Assembly: GCA_021770445.1 (NCBI GenBank)
Contig: JAETQY010000014.1
Span: 1-55,518, forward strand
Source: Bacillota bacterium
GTDB taxonomy: Bacteria; Bacillota; Clostridia; Oscillospirales; Oscillospiraceae
DNA: 55,518 nt
Direction of reading: 5' to 3'
This document shows, piece by piece, positions 36,013-44,369 of this stretch. Position 1 is the stretch's first letter. Every line of letters begins with the position of its first letter. Position numbers and translations under genes: made by a program. The notes beneath the pieces were generated by a model. It saw only the letters and a list, made by a program, of their open reading frames with translations, did no database searches and was not told the origin of the DNA.

Positions 36013-37758
36013 CTATTTATTCAGGCGGCCGTGGTGGGGATTATCCATAACGATCTTGCAGGCGCGGGTGAGCTGGGCTGTTACGGTGGAGCTGTACCGC
36101 CCCTCGTAGACGGTCAGCATGGGGATGGTGTTCCGCTTGGAGAGCACGACGTACTTGGGCACCAGGTTGTTCAGAGTAAGGGCCTTGACGTCCGCCGCGC
36201 AGTGCTTGCAGGTGCACAGGCCAAACATCTTGATGTACCGGGGGGCCTTCTCCTCTACCAGGGCCTGTATGACGTTGACGTAGGTTATGTCCTCCATGTC
36301 CTCCGGAGCGGGAGGCAGGAAACCGGAGTAGTCGGCGGGCTCGGCAGGGGCTGCGGGCTCAGGTTCGCCGGCGCCCATACCAGCCAGCATCTTCTCGATA
36401 TCCTCCTGGCTCATCTTGCCGCCGGAGGGTGCAGGGGCGGGCTCGGCAGGGGCTGTGGGTTCAGGTTCGCCGGCGCCCATACCAGCCAGCATCTTTTCGA
36501 TATCCTCCTGGCTCATCTTGCCGCCGGAGGGAGCGGGGGCGGGCTCGGCAGGGGCTGCGGGCTCAGGTTCGCCGGCGCCCATACCAGCCAGCATCCTCTC
36601 GATATCCTCCTGGCTCATCTTGCCACCGGAGGGTGCAGGGGCGGGCTCGGCAGGGGCTGTGGGTTCAGGTTCGCCGGCGCCCATACCAGCCAGCATCTTC
36701 TCGATATCCTCCTGGCTCATCTTGCCGCCGGAGGGCGCAGGGGCGGGCTCGGCGGGTTTGGGGGGCTCGGGTTCGCCGGCGCCCATACCAGCCAGCATCT
36801 TCTCGATGTCCTCCTGGCTCATCTTGCCGCCGGAGGGAGCGGGGGCGGGCTCGGCGGGGGCTGTGGGTTCAGGTTCAGTGGCGCCCATACCGGCCAGCAT
36901 CTTTTCAATATCCTCCTGGCTCATTTTACCGCCGGAGGGCGTGGGAGCGGGAGGTTCCGGTTCGGGCTCCGGTTCCGGCTCGGGCTCCGGTTCCGGCTCA
37001 GGTTCCGGCTCAGGTTCCGGCTCGGGTTCAGGTTCCGGCTCGGGCTCGGGCTCAGGTTCAGGCTCGGGTTCAGGTTCAGGCTCGGGTTCAGGTTCTGGCT
37101 CGGGCTCAGGTTCTGGCTCGGGCTCAGGCTCCGGTTCGGGTTCGGGCTCTGTCTCCGGTTCCACCTCTCCCTCCGCCTGTTCAGGGTAGACAGGCTGGCC
37201 GTTCTCGTCCCAGCCAACAGCCCCCTCGGGCAACTCCCACTGGGTCTGCTCGGGGTAGACAGGCTGGCCGTTCTCGTCCCAGCCGACAGCCCCCTCAGGC
37301 AGCTCCCACTGGGTCTGCTCAGCGTAAATGGGCTGGCCGTTTTCGTCCCAGCCCACCACACCCTCCGGAAGGGCGTTGGGGTCCCAGATGGGCTGACCGT
37401 TCTCATCCCAGCCCAGAACGCCCTCCGGAAGGACGTTGGGGTCCCAAATGGGTTGACCGTTCTCGTCCCAGCCCAGAACGCCCTCGGGGAGCTGGCTGGG
37501 GTCCCACTGCTCCTCGTAGGCCGGCTCCTCGGACTGGGGGAACTCCTCCTCTAGGGCCTGCTGGATCTGCTGGGACAGGGCGTCGTCGTCGGCCTGAGCC
37601 ACCTCCAAAATGGGGGAGACCAGGGGGTTTGAGGGGGCCTCAGGGGCGAACTCCGCGGCGGCCTCATCCTCGGCAGCGGCAGAGGGCGCCGGGGCGGTGA
37701 GCAGATTTAAAACATGGGCGGTTTTATTGCCCTTTGCGCTTTTTTTGCTGGAAGCCAT
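36013..37758 (-). CDS. Multi-repeat protein with FliM-like motifs and a C-terminal ComFB domain
   Basis: The 581-residue protein is modular. Residues 1-85 are low-complexity. Five LPEG(V/A)xGWDENGQP repeats span about 90-197. A Glu-Pro tract spans about 199-268. Six 34-residue repeats (exactly 102 bp each) with [18 protein letters not shown] span about 275-470. A ComFB domain (about 488-575) has the Cys cluster CTCKHC and [12 protein letters not shown]. The SQ-x2-I-x2-(M/L)L pattern is close to the FliM motif LSQSQIDALL. ComFB domains have been linked to c-di-nucleotide binding in other bacteria. It follows parA by about 50 bases, same strand, with its own AAAGGAG site. A role with ParA at the flagellar motor is inferred, not shown. 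Confidence 0.85.
   Translation of the reverse strand: MASSKKSAKGNKTAHVLNLLTAPAPSAAAEDEAAAEFAPEAPSNPLVSPILEVAQADDDALSQQIQQALEEEFPQSEEPAYEEQWDPSQLPEGVLGWDENGQPIWDPNVLPEGVLGWDENGQPIWDPNALPEGVVGWDENGQPIYAEQTQWELPEGAVGWDENGQPVYPEQTQWELPEGAVGWDENGQPVYPEQAEGEVEPETEPEPEPEPEPEPEPEPEPEPEPEPEPEPEPEPEPEPEPEPEPEPEPEPEPEPEPEPEPEPEPEPEPPAPTPSGGKMSQEDIEKMLAGMGATEPEPTAPAEPAPAPSGGKMSQEDIEKMLAGMGAGEPEPPKPAEPAPAPSGGKMSQEDIEKMLAGMGAGEPEPTAPAEPAPAPSGGKMSQEDIERMLAGMGAGEPEPAAPAEPAPAPSGGKMSQEDIEKMLAGMGAGEPEPTAPAEPAPAPSGGKMSQEDIEKMLAGMGAGEPEPAAPAEPADYSGFLPPAPEDMEDITYVNVIQALVEEKAPRYIKMFGLCTCKHCAADVKALTLNNLVPKYVVLSKRNTIPMLTVYEGRYSSTVTAQLTRACKIVMDNPHHGRLNK
36356..36937 (-). repeat. Six tandem 102-bp repeats encoding [12 protein letters not shown] units
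   Basis: The [15 protein letters not shown] coding block recurs every 102 bases (for example at 36418 and 36520), six times in all, with Ala/Pro/Glu linkers. Near identity of copies suggests recent expansion or homogenization. Confidence 0.9.
36952..37162 (-). repeat. Six-base tandem repeat encoding a Glu-Pro tract
   Basis: About 200 bases of GGCTCN/GGTTCN hexamers encode roughly 65-70 alternating Glu and Pro residues. Changes in unit number would keep the frame, so the tract can vary in length without loss of the gene. A single stiff, extended spacer is the likely protein outcome. Confidence 0.9.
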
Positions 37759-37808
37759 GACAGCTTTCTCCTTTCCAAAGAGTAGTCAGAGGACCTCATG
37801 GCCCGGAA

Positions 37809-38591
37809 TCAGTACGTCTCGTCGGTGACAAAGGCGTACTGCTTGAGAATCTCGTTGATCAGCAGGCGGAAATCCCGGGCGGGGTGAGAGGTGGGGGCGT
37901 AGGACAGCACACTCTCCCCGTGGGCGGGGGCCTCCGCCACGGCCACGCCGGTGCGGATCTTGGACTGGAACACCTGGGTTTCCAGCTGCTGGGCGATCTG
38001 CTCAGTCATATCCAGCACGTCCCGGTTGAGGGTGAAGCGCTGGTTGTACTTGTTCAGGACAATGCCCAGTACCCGGAGCCGGCTGTTGTAGCACCGGCGG
38101 ACGGTGTCGATGGTCTCTCGGATCTGGGAGACCCCCAGCAGGCTGAGGATCTCGGGGGCCATGGGGACCACCAGGCCGTCGGCGGCCACGTAGGCGTTCA
38201 CCGTGAGTACGTTGAGGGCGGGCGGGGTGTCGATGATGATGTAGTCGTACTCGTCCTGTATCTCATCCAGGGAATTTTTCAGCAGAAATTCCCGGCCGGG
38301 CCGGTTGAACTCCAGCTCGGCGGCAGACAGCAGGATGTTGGAGGGCAGGATGTCTCCGCACTCGGAAGAGAGGATGACATCCCGGATGTGCCGGTGTCCC
38401 TTCAGCACATCGTAGATTGTAGCGCAGTTTTCAATGTCCAGGCCCAGACAGAAGCCCAGACTGCCCTGGGGGTCCAGGTCCACGCCCAGCACCCGGGCGC
38501 CCCGCTGGTGCAGGCCGTCCATCAGAGAGCTGGCCGTGGTGGTTTTGCCCACGCCGCCCTTCTGGTTCGTGATTGCAATAATAGCCGCCAA
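37809..38591 (-). CDS. ParA/Soj family ATPase
   Basis: The 260-residue protein is a deviant-Walker ATPase: KGGVGKTT at residues 11-18 (both Lys present), VDLDPQGS near 38, and YIIIDTPPALNVLT near 115. Such ATPases position plasmids, chromosomes, chemoreceptor clusters or flagella by ATP-dependent dimer cycling on DNA or membrane. No C-terminal MinD-type amphipathic helix is obvious, which favours the DNA-binding Soj/ParA type. A TTG start is used with AGGAGG seven bases upstream. No parB is adjacent; the next gene encodes the FliM-motif/ComFB protein. A motility-related positioning role is inferred from context. Confidence 0.88.
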   Translation of the reverse strand: MAAIIAITNQKGGVGKTTTASSLMDGLHQRGARVLGVDLDPQGSLGFCLGLDIENCATIYDVLKGHRHIRDVILSSECGDILPSNILLSAAELEFNRPGREFLLKNSLDEIQDEYDYIIIDTPPALNVLTVNAYVAADGLVVPMAPEILSLLGVSQIRETIDTVRRCYNSRLRVLGIVLNKYNQRFTLNRDVLDMTEQIAQQLETQVFQSKIRTGVAVAEAPAHGESVLSYAPTSHPARDFRLLINEILKQYAFVTDETY

Positions 38592-38656
38592 GTGAATTCC
38601 TCCTGTGTAAAGAACCTAGTCAAAATAAGTTCTAAAATCTTTCTTGCGGGAACTAT

Positions 38657-38683
38657 TAACTTTATCATACACCAGGACGATAA
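38657..38683 (+). promoter_or_regulatory. Sigma-28 promoter of fliD
   Basis: TAAC, a 15-base spacer and GACGATAA match the sigma-28 consensus TAAA-N15-GCCGATAA. It is 77 bases before fliD and overlaps the divergent upstream region of parA. Confidence 0.75.
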
Positions 38684-38760
38684 AAAAGTACAGAGTATTT
38701 TTGCGTCCAAACTCAGAAAATCGTTGGAAATACAGATACAAGACGGAAGGAGCGATTGAT

Positions 38761-41571
38761 ATGGCGTCTATCAGCGGAGCGACAAGCGCAAATATGACCA
38801 GCAGCCTGTACAACAGCGGCAATGTGATCAGCGGTCTGGCCAGCGGTCTGGACACGGAAGGCATGATCGAAAATCTGGTAAAGAGCTACCAGGCCAAGAT
38901 CAACTCCCTGAGCCAGCAGGCGACCAAGACAGAGTGGAAGCAGGAGGCTTACCGGAGCATTATCAGCAAGCTGGTGGGCTTCACCCAGAAATATACCTCC
39001 TACAATTCCCCCGCCACCAACCTGCTGTCCCCCAGCTTTTTCAATAATGCAGTAAAGGTGGCCACCCAGGGCCTGTACAAGGACAAGGTGACCGCCAGTG
39101 GCAAGACCAGCAGCGACATCGCCCTCAACGCGGTGCACCAGCTGGCCACCGCCGCCCAGTACCGGGTGGGCGACAGCCGCCTGAACAGCGGCGACGGCAC
39201 CAGCATCCAGGCCTCCGCCGGCCTGGACCTGAACGGCAAGACCCCCCTGGGCACTCTGAACGGCAGCATGACCGTGATTTACGGCAGCCAGAAGCTGAAC
39301 ATCAACTTCAACGAGGTGACCGACCAGAAGGCCATAGAGGAGATCAGGACCAAGCTGGGGGAGGACGCCACCGACACCGACGTGCTGGCCGAGCTCATCA
39401 ACCAGAAGCTGGAGGGGCAGAAGATCAACTTCAGCAACGGCCAGAGCGAGAACGCGGAGGACCGGGTGCAGGCCGTGGTGGAGGGCGACTCCATCGTGTT
39501 CAAGGACCTGAAGGAGGGCGCCGGCAACGCCCTGTATATCTCCCAGGCCAGCGGCAACGTGGCCAAGACCCTGGGGCTGGACCTGAGCAAGGCCGACGAG
39601 AACAAGGATATCAAGTCCTTCAAGCTGAACTACGACTTTAGCCTGACCCGAGAGGAGAACACCGCCGAGTACCTCTCCGGCAAGACCATGAACCTGACCC
39701 TGGACGGCTCCACCAAGCAGATCAAGCTGCCTGAGATCACCGGCAGTGAGAGCGAGGGCTACAAGATCAAGGACGCCGACGGCAATGAGCTGGACTACAC
39801 CGCCGACAACTACCTCAAGGTGCTCAACGACAGCCTGAACAAGGCCTTCAAGGGCAAGGTAACGGCGAGAAACGCCCTGGGCGAAGGGGCCGATAAGCTC
39901 CAGCTGCGCCTGGAGGTGCAGAAGGGCTCCGATCTGCTGGTCAACACCGACGTGGGCGAGGCCCTGGGCATCGGACAGAGCGCCAGCACCTATCTGAACA
40001 CCAGCAAGACCTTAAAAGATCTGCTGGGTGATAAGCTGACCGACGACATGGCCCTCAAGGACAAGAACGGCGAGTTCGTTCTGGACGACAAGGGCAAGAA
40101 GCAGTATGAGTTTAAGATCAACGACGTGACCATCGGCAAGTACACCGAGGACACCAAGCTGTCCACCATCCTCAACGACATCAACAGCAACAAGGACGCC
40201 GGCGTGAAGGTGAGCTACTCCCAGACCACCAAGGAGTTCCTGTTCTCCGCCAAGGAGACCGGCGCCGACAGTGAGATCAAGATCGAGGGCGGCCTGGCCG
40301 AGGCCATGTTCGGCACCACCAAGGCTCCGGACCTGACTGGCAAGACCTTTGCTGAGTCCTATGGTATTAATTGGCTGAGTGATGGTGATACGGACCAAAT
40401 TACGCTTGCAGTAGAAGGACATGGCCGCGCATCGTTTGGTATCACAAATAAAACCACAATCGGAGATGTTGTTAATAATCTAAATGAGTCCGTGCTTGGC
40501 GGAAATTATACGTTTGGATACAACAAGTACACAGGGCAGATCGAGGCAAAAGACAAGCAGAGCGGGGCATCGGTTGCATTTACAATGAAAAATGAACTCG
40601 GCAGCAATATCAAATTCGATGCGAGCAAGGCACCGCCCAAGATCGACTACACCGCCGGCCAGGACGCCGAATTTACCGCCACCATCAACGGCAAAGAGAT
40701 GAAGATGACCCGCAGCTCCAACAGCGTGAACATCGACGGGCTGACCATCAACATGAACGCCACCTTCGACAGCACCAAGGACGAGGACGGCAATACCATC
40801 ACCGACCAGACCCAGATCGAGAAGAACGTAGTTACCTTCAAGAGCACCACCGACTCCGATAAGATCGTGGACGTGGTGAAGACCATGATCGAGGACTACA
40901 ACGCCATGCTCAGCGAGATCAGGGGAGCCTACTCCACTCTGCCTGCCCAGAAGACCGACGGCAGCAGCTACGAACCCCTTACCTCTGACCAGGCCAGCAA
41001 CTATTCCGAGTCGGAGCAGCAGAAGTACGAGGAGAAGGCCAAGCAGGGCATCCTCTTCGCTGACCGGGACCTGTCCAGCCTGTACGACAAGCTGCGCAAC
41101 GTGTTCTCCCCCGCCGGAGAAGACGGCTCCATCCTCCGGGGCATGGGCATCACCACCAGCTACGACATCGGCACCGGCGCCCTGACCATCACCCTGGACG
41201 AGGATAAGCTGCGCTCCATGCTGGACAGCGACCCGGACATGGTGGCCGACGCCTTTACCAAGACCAGCGGCAATGGCGGTGTGATGCAGAACCTGAAGAC
41301 CACCCTGGATGCATACGCCAAGACCAGCGGCGAGCCCAAGGGCATCCTCATCCAGAAGTCGGGCAGTCCCCTGAGCCCCCTGTCTCTGATGAGCAACACC
41401 TGGCAGAAGCAGATCGACAACTACAACAAGCAGATCGAGAAGTGGCAAGATAAGCTGTCCAGCCAGGTGGACCGCTACACCCAGCAGTTCAGCCGCCTGG
41501 AGCAGCTGATTGCGCAGATGAATTCCCAGAGCTCTGCCCTCGCGGGGATGATGGGCGGCGGCTCCTACTAA
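38761..41571 (+). CDS. fliD: Flagellar filament cap protein FliD
   Basis: The 936-residue protein is a long FliD. The N-terminal FliD_N domain has SGLASGLDTEGMIENLVKSY (about residues 24-43). The C-terminal FliD_C domain includes GILFADRDLSSLYDKLRNVF, LGRGMGI-like and the end coiled coil with QQFSRLEQLIAQMNSQSS. The middle carries large surface domains. About 270 bases in the middle (40350-40620) use AT-rich codons unlike the rest. GGAAGGAG lies before the ATG; the frame is open upstream but without a start site. Confidence 0.93.
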   Translation: MASISGATSANMTSSLYNSGNVISGLASGLDTEGMIENLVKSYQAKINSLSQQATKTEWKQEAYRSIISKLVGFTQKYTSYNSPATNLLSPSFFNNAVKVATQGLYKDKVTASGKTSSDIALNAVHQLATAAQYRVGDSRLNSGDGTSIQASAGLDLNGKTPLGTLNGSMTVIYGSQKLNINFNEVTDQKAIEEIRTKLGEDATDTDVLAELINQKLEGQKINFSNGQSENAEDRVQAVVEGDSIVFKDLKEGAGNALYISQASGNVAKTLGLDLSKADENKDIKSFKLNYDFSLTREENTAEYLSGKTMNLTLDGSTKQIKLPEITGSESEGYKIKDADGNELDYTADNYLKVLNDSLNKAFKGKVTARNALGEGADKLQLRLEVQKGSDLLVNTDVGEALGIGQSASTYLNTSKTLKDLLGDKLTDDMALKDKNGEFVLDDKGKKQYEFKINDVTIGKYTEDTKLSTILNDINSNKDAGVKVSYSQTTKEFLFSAKETGADSEIKIEGGLAEAMFGTTKAPDLTGKTFAESYGINWLSDGDTDQITLAVEGHGRASFGITNKTTIGDVVNNLNESVLGGNYTFGYNKYTGQIEAKDKQSGASVAFTMKNELGSNIKFDASKAPPKIDYTAGQDAEFTATINGKEMKMTRSSNSVNIDGLTINMNATFDSTKDEDGNTITDQTQIEKNVVTFKSTTDSDKIVDVVKTMIEDYNAMLSEIRGAYSTLPAQKTDGSSYEPLTSDQASNYSESEQQKYEEKAKQGILFADRDLSSLYDKLRNVFSPAGEDGSILRGMGITTSYDIGTGALTITLDEDKLRSMLDSDPDMVADAFTKTSGNGGVMQNLKTTLDAYAKTSGEPKGILIQKSGSPLSPLSLMSNTWQKQIDNYNKQIEKWQDKLSSQVDRYTQQFSRLEQLIAQMNSQSSALAGMMGGGSY

Positions 41572-41587
41572 GAAAGGGTTAGCTGAT

Positions 41588-41974
41588 ATGGATACAAAAG
41601 GCTATCAGCAGTATAAGCAGCAGTCCATCAATTCCATGACGCCCGGGGAGCTGCTGATGCTCCTCTATGACGAGCTGGTTAAGCGCAGCACCCTGGCGTC
41701 CCTGGCTCTGGACAAGGCGGACTGGCCAAACTTCGAGGCCGCTCTGGACCGGTGCATCGACATCGTCAACTATCTGGACGAGACCCTGGACCGGCAGTAC
41801 CCCATCAGCCGGGACCTGGCCCGGATGTACGACTACTTCACCTATGAGATGGCCCGGATCAAGATCGGCCGGAACAGGGGAGAGCTGGACCGTCTGCGTC
41901 CCATGCTGGTCGACATGCGGGACGCTTTCCGGGCCGCAGAGCGGGCCGGGAACACCCAGGAGAAGCAGGCATGA
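41588..41974 (+). CDS. fliS: Flagellin export chaperone FliS
   Basis: The 128-residue helical protein begins with YQQYKQQSINSMTPGELLMLLYDELVKR, the FliS signature. It prevents early polymerization of flagellin. It follows fliD by 16 bases and overlaps the next gene by four bases (ATGA). Confidence 0.95.
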   Translation: MDTKGYQQYKQQSINSMTPGELLMLLYDELVKRSTLASLALDKADWPNFEAALDRCIDIVNYLDETLDRQYPISRDLARMYDYFTYEMARIKIGRNRGELDRLRPMLVDMRDAFRAAERAGNTQEKQA

Positions 41975-42366
41975 CGAAGAATGAGTGGCTGGATCTGACG
42001 GTGCTGGAGCGGAAGAAGTACAATCTTCTCTCCGAGGTCATGGACGTGAGCCAGCAGATGGGTGAGGCCCTGGACCGCAACGATGACGTATCTGTGCGGA
42101 TGCTGGTGGCCATGCGGCAGGAGCCCATCCTCCGGCTGGAGGAGATCCGGCTGGCTGGCAGTGCCAGACTGGAGAGCCTGTCCCCGGCGGACCAGGAGCG
42201 GGCCAGGGCGCTGAGAGAGGGCGCCGCCCCCCAGGGAGCAGAGGAGGAGACCTACTGTACCCAGGCCGGAAGCACCCGCCGTCTGTTGGAGCGGGTGCTG
42301 GAGCTGGATCAGAGGCTGAGCCGGCGGTTGGCCGGTGACAACTCCTTTTACACCCAGGAAAAATAA
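41971..42366 (+). CDS. FliT/FlgN-like putative flagellar chaperone
   Basis: The 131-residue protein is helical with an N-terminal LERKKYNLLSEVMDVSQQMGE segment and a C-terminal RRLLERVLELDQRLSRRL helix, a shape like FliT/FlgN export chaperones. Direct family recognition is weak. The ATGA overlap with fliS and the position after fliD favour a FliD chaperone role. Confidence 0.55.
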   Translation: MTKNEWLDLTVLERKKYNLLSEVMDVSQQMGEALDRNDDVSVRMLVAMRQEPILRLEEIRLAGSARLESLSPADQERARALREGAAPQGAEEETYCTQAGSTRRLLERVLELDQRLSRRLAGDNSFYTQEK

Positions 42367-42367
42367 A

Positions 42368-42398
42368 AGAAGTTCCCCCTGCGCAAGGGGGAACTTCT
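42368..42398. terminator. Bidirectional terminator after the fliD operon
   Basis: The stem AGAAGTTCCCCC/GGGGGAACTTCT surrounds a seven-base loop. It sits between convergent genes; T-richness on each side is modest. Confidence 0.85.
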
Positions 42399-43349
42399 TC
42401 ATTGCAGAGGGCTGGCGGAGATGGCCCAGAGCGGACCACCGTTGCTCCGGGAGGCGGACAGCTCGTCCAGAATCAGCTGGGGGTCCCAGGTGGTGAGACT
42501 GCGCTCCCGGTTGGCCGGGTCGGCCACTAGGACGCTGCCATCCAGGGTCGCCCCGTGGAGCACGATAAAGTGGCCGCCGTTGGTGAAGTGGCCGGGGCCC
42601 ATCAGGGCGACGACCAGGGAGCCGCTGAACAGGTACTGAGAGATGAGATCGGTGTCGGTCTCCTCCGGGATGAGGGGGGTGCAGGTCAGGCCGAAGTCCT
42701 CAGCCACCCCCGGAACGATGGAGAGGTAGGAGCCGTGCTTCCGCGCCCAGTAGCCGTGGTCCACACAGTGCTGGGCCATCAGCTCCGGGTTCATGTCGGC
42801 CTCGGTGAGGCTGGATACCACCATGGCCATGGCCACAGGCCCGCAGCCATAGCCGCCCAGCCGGTCAGAGCCGTATTTCTTCTCAGCCCAGGCCTCGTCG
42901 GTCTGGTTGTAGTAGATGAACTCCTGCTCCCCACCGGTGAGATACTCCAGCCCGTCCCGAATCTCCAGAGCGGTGACAGTGTAGACGGCCTGGGGCCTGG
43001 GCGGCGGGGCAACTTCGGTGTCATCCAAAAGCTGGAGCTCCTCCACAGGCTCCTCCGCCGACGGCGTCAGGAGCTCCTGAAGGCGCGCGGCCGCCCGGTC
43101 GGCCGCCTCAGTGGCCGACCGGCTGAGCTCGCCGGCGGCGTGGCTGAGGTAGCTCCAGGTGCTCTGCCCCGCCTCCGCCACGCGCTGGATGCCGGCCCGG
43201 ACCGGGGCGGTGATGCGTGCGTAGAGAGCTGGGTCCTGGTAGGAGCACACCAGCAGCTCCACCCCCCCGATACATAGCACGGCCAGGACCAGGACCAGAA
43301 GCAGGAAGGGAAATTTTTTCTTTTTTCGCGGCCCTAAAAAATTTTTCAC
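42399..43349 (-). CDS. Membrane-anchored C39-like cysteine peptidase family protein
   Basis: The 316-residue protein has a basic N-terminus and one TM helix (about residues 14-36), placing the rest outside. A helical stalk (about 45-110) leads to a papain-like peptidase_C39_2 domain (about 140-310). Its catalytic Cys is in GGYGCGPVAMAMVVSSL, His in GHFIVLHG and Asp in VADPANRERS. The substrate is unknown. A GTG start with GGGGGTT in front is used. It is flanked by motility genes but on the opposite strand. Confidence 0.75.
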   Translation of the reverse strand: MKNFLGPRKKKKFPFLLLVLVLAVLCIGGVELLVCSYQDPALYARITAPVRAGIQRVAEAGQSTWSYLSHAAGELSRSATEAADRAAARLQELLTPSAEEPVEELQLLDDTEVAPPPRPQAVYTVTALEIRDGLEYLTGGEQEFIYYNQTDEAWAEKKYGSDRLGGYGCGPVAMAMVVSSLTEADMNPELMAQHCVDHGYWARKHGSYLSIVPGVAEDFGLTCTPLIPEETDTDLISQYLFSGSLVVALMGPGHFTNGGHFIVLHGATLDGSVLVADPANRERSLTTWDPQLILDELSASRSNGGPLWAISASPLQ

Positions 43350-43489
43350 GGTAACCCCCAGAAAAATCGAAAATAACTCTTTCCATCTGCCTTAAAAAAG
43401 ATTATACTACAAGATACGGATTTTTTGAACCATAAATTTTTGGCGGAGGTCCTTTCACTGGAGGGACGGCCGCGAGGGAGCCCAGATCA

Positions 43490-44200
43490 ATGCCGGTAGT
43501 ACGCTTGGAAGACGTTACAAAGCTCTATAAGTCCGAGGATAAGAAGGACAAACGCAAATATATAGCGGTACAGGAGCTGAATGTGAGCATCGAGCAGGGG
43601 GAATTTGTCTTTCTGATCGGCAGCAGCGGCGCGGGCAAGAGCACCATGCTGAAGCTGATGAGCGGTGAAATAACACCGGATAAGGGGGCGGTCCTGCTGG
43701 ACGATGTGAATATTGCCCGCTTCTTCGGGCCATGGAAAGTGCGGCTGGCCCGTACCTTTGGGGTGGTCAGCCAGCAGACCATGCTGATCCGGAAACGGAC
43801 GATTATGGAGAACCTGATGATGGCGGGCCGGGCCAGTGGAATGGGCCGCAAGAGCCAGGCGGCGGCAGAAAAAGCCCTGGGCCTGGTGGGACTGCCCAAT
43901 GTGGGGGGCTGTTATCCGGCCCAGCTGTCCATTGGCGAGGTCCGCCGGGTGGAGCTGGCCAGGGCACTGATCAGCAGTCCACCTATTCTGATCCTGGATG
44001 AGCTGACCGCCAACCTGGACGACGACACCATATGGGACATATTCCATCTGCTCAGCGAACTGAATAACAGAGGGACCACAATTGTGATGGCCACCCACGC
44101 CAGCCAGTATGTTAATATCATGCGGCGCCGGGTGATCACATTGGTGGACGGAAAGGTGGCTGGAGACGTAAGAAACGGTAAATATGGCGATATAGTTTAA
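43490..44200 (+). CDS. FtsE-like ABC transporter ATP-binding protein (orphan)
   Basis: The 236-residue ATPase has Walker A GSSGAGKST (about residues 42-50), a Q-loop in VVSQQTMLI, a signature LSIGEVRRVELARAL and Walker B PILILDELTANLD. The fold resembles FtsE, which couples with FtsX in cell-wall hydrolase control. No permease is next to it, and the signature is SIGEV rather than the common SGGEQ. It lies ahead of a chemoreceptor gene. Partner and substrate are unknown. Confidence 0.75.
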   Translation: MPVVRLEDVTKLYKSEDKKDKRKYIAVQELNVSIEQGEFVFLIGSSGAGKSTMLKLMSGEITPDKGAVLLDDVNIARFFGPWKVRLARTFGVVSQQTMLIRKRTIMENLMMAGRASGMGRKSQAAAEKALGLVGLPNVGGCYPAQLSIGEVRRVELARALISSPPILILDELTANLDDDTIWDIFHLLSELNNRGTTIVMATHASQYVNIMRRRVITLVDGKVAGDVRNGKYGDIV

Positions 44201-44285
44201 AAATCGGGGAAAAACTGAAGCTTTTCCACTGAATTTTTTGGAAAAGGCGAAAACTTTGGAAAAAAACAAAAATTGAGACTTTTCC

Positions 44286-44314
44286 TTGCTTCCGAGGGAA
44301 AAGTGGTGTATAAT
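44286..44314 (+). promoter_or_regulatory. Promoter of the chemoreceptor gene
   Basis: TTGCTT and TATAAT are separated by 17 bases, about 55 bases before the receptor start. It looks like sigma-A; no sigma-28 site is seen. Confidence 0.55.
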
Positions 44315-44369
44315 AACGTCAAGATGCCCACGCCGCGCGTGCGCGGGAATAAAATGGGAGGAATACATC

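Noticed and set aside
36356-36937. Possible CRISPR array (regular repeats)
   Set aside because: Repeats are 102 bp, almost fully conserved without unique spacers, and lie in a coding frame.
36031-37700. Long plus-strand frames across the repeat protein gene
   Set aside because: They are shadows of the 102-bp and hexamer repeats of the minus-strand gene; they lack ribosome sites and show Ser-Gly or Arg-rich nonsense composition.
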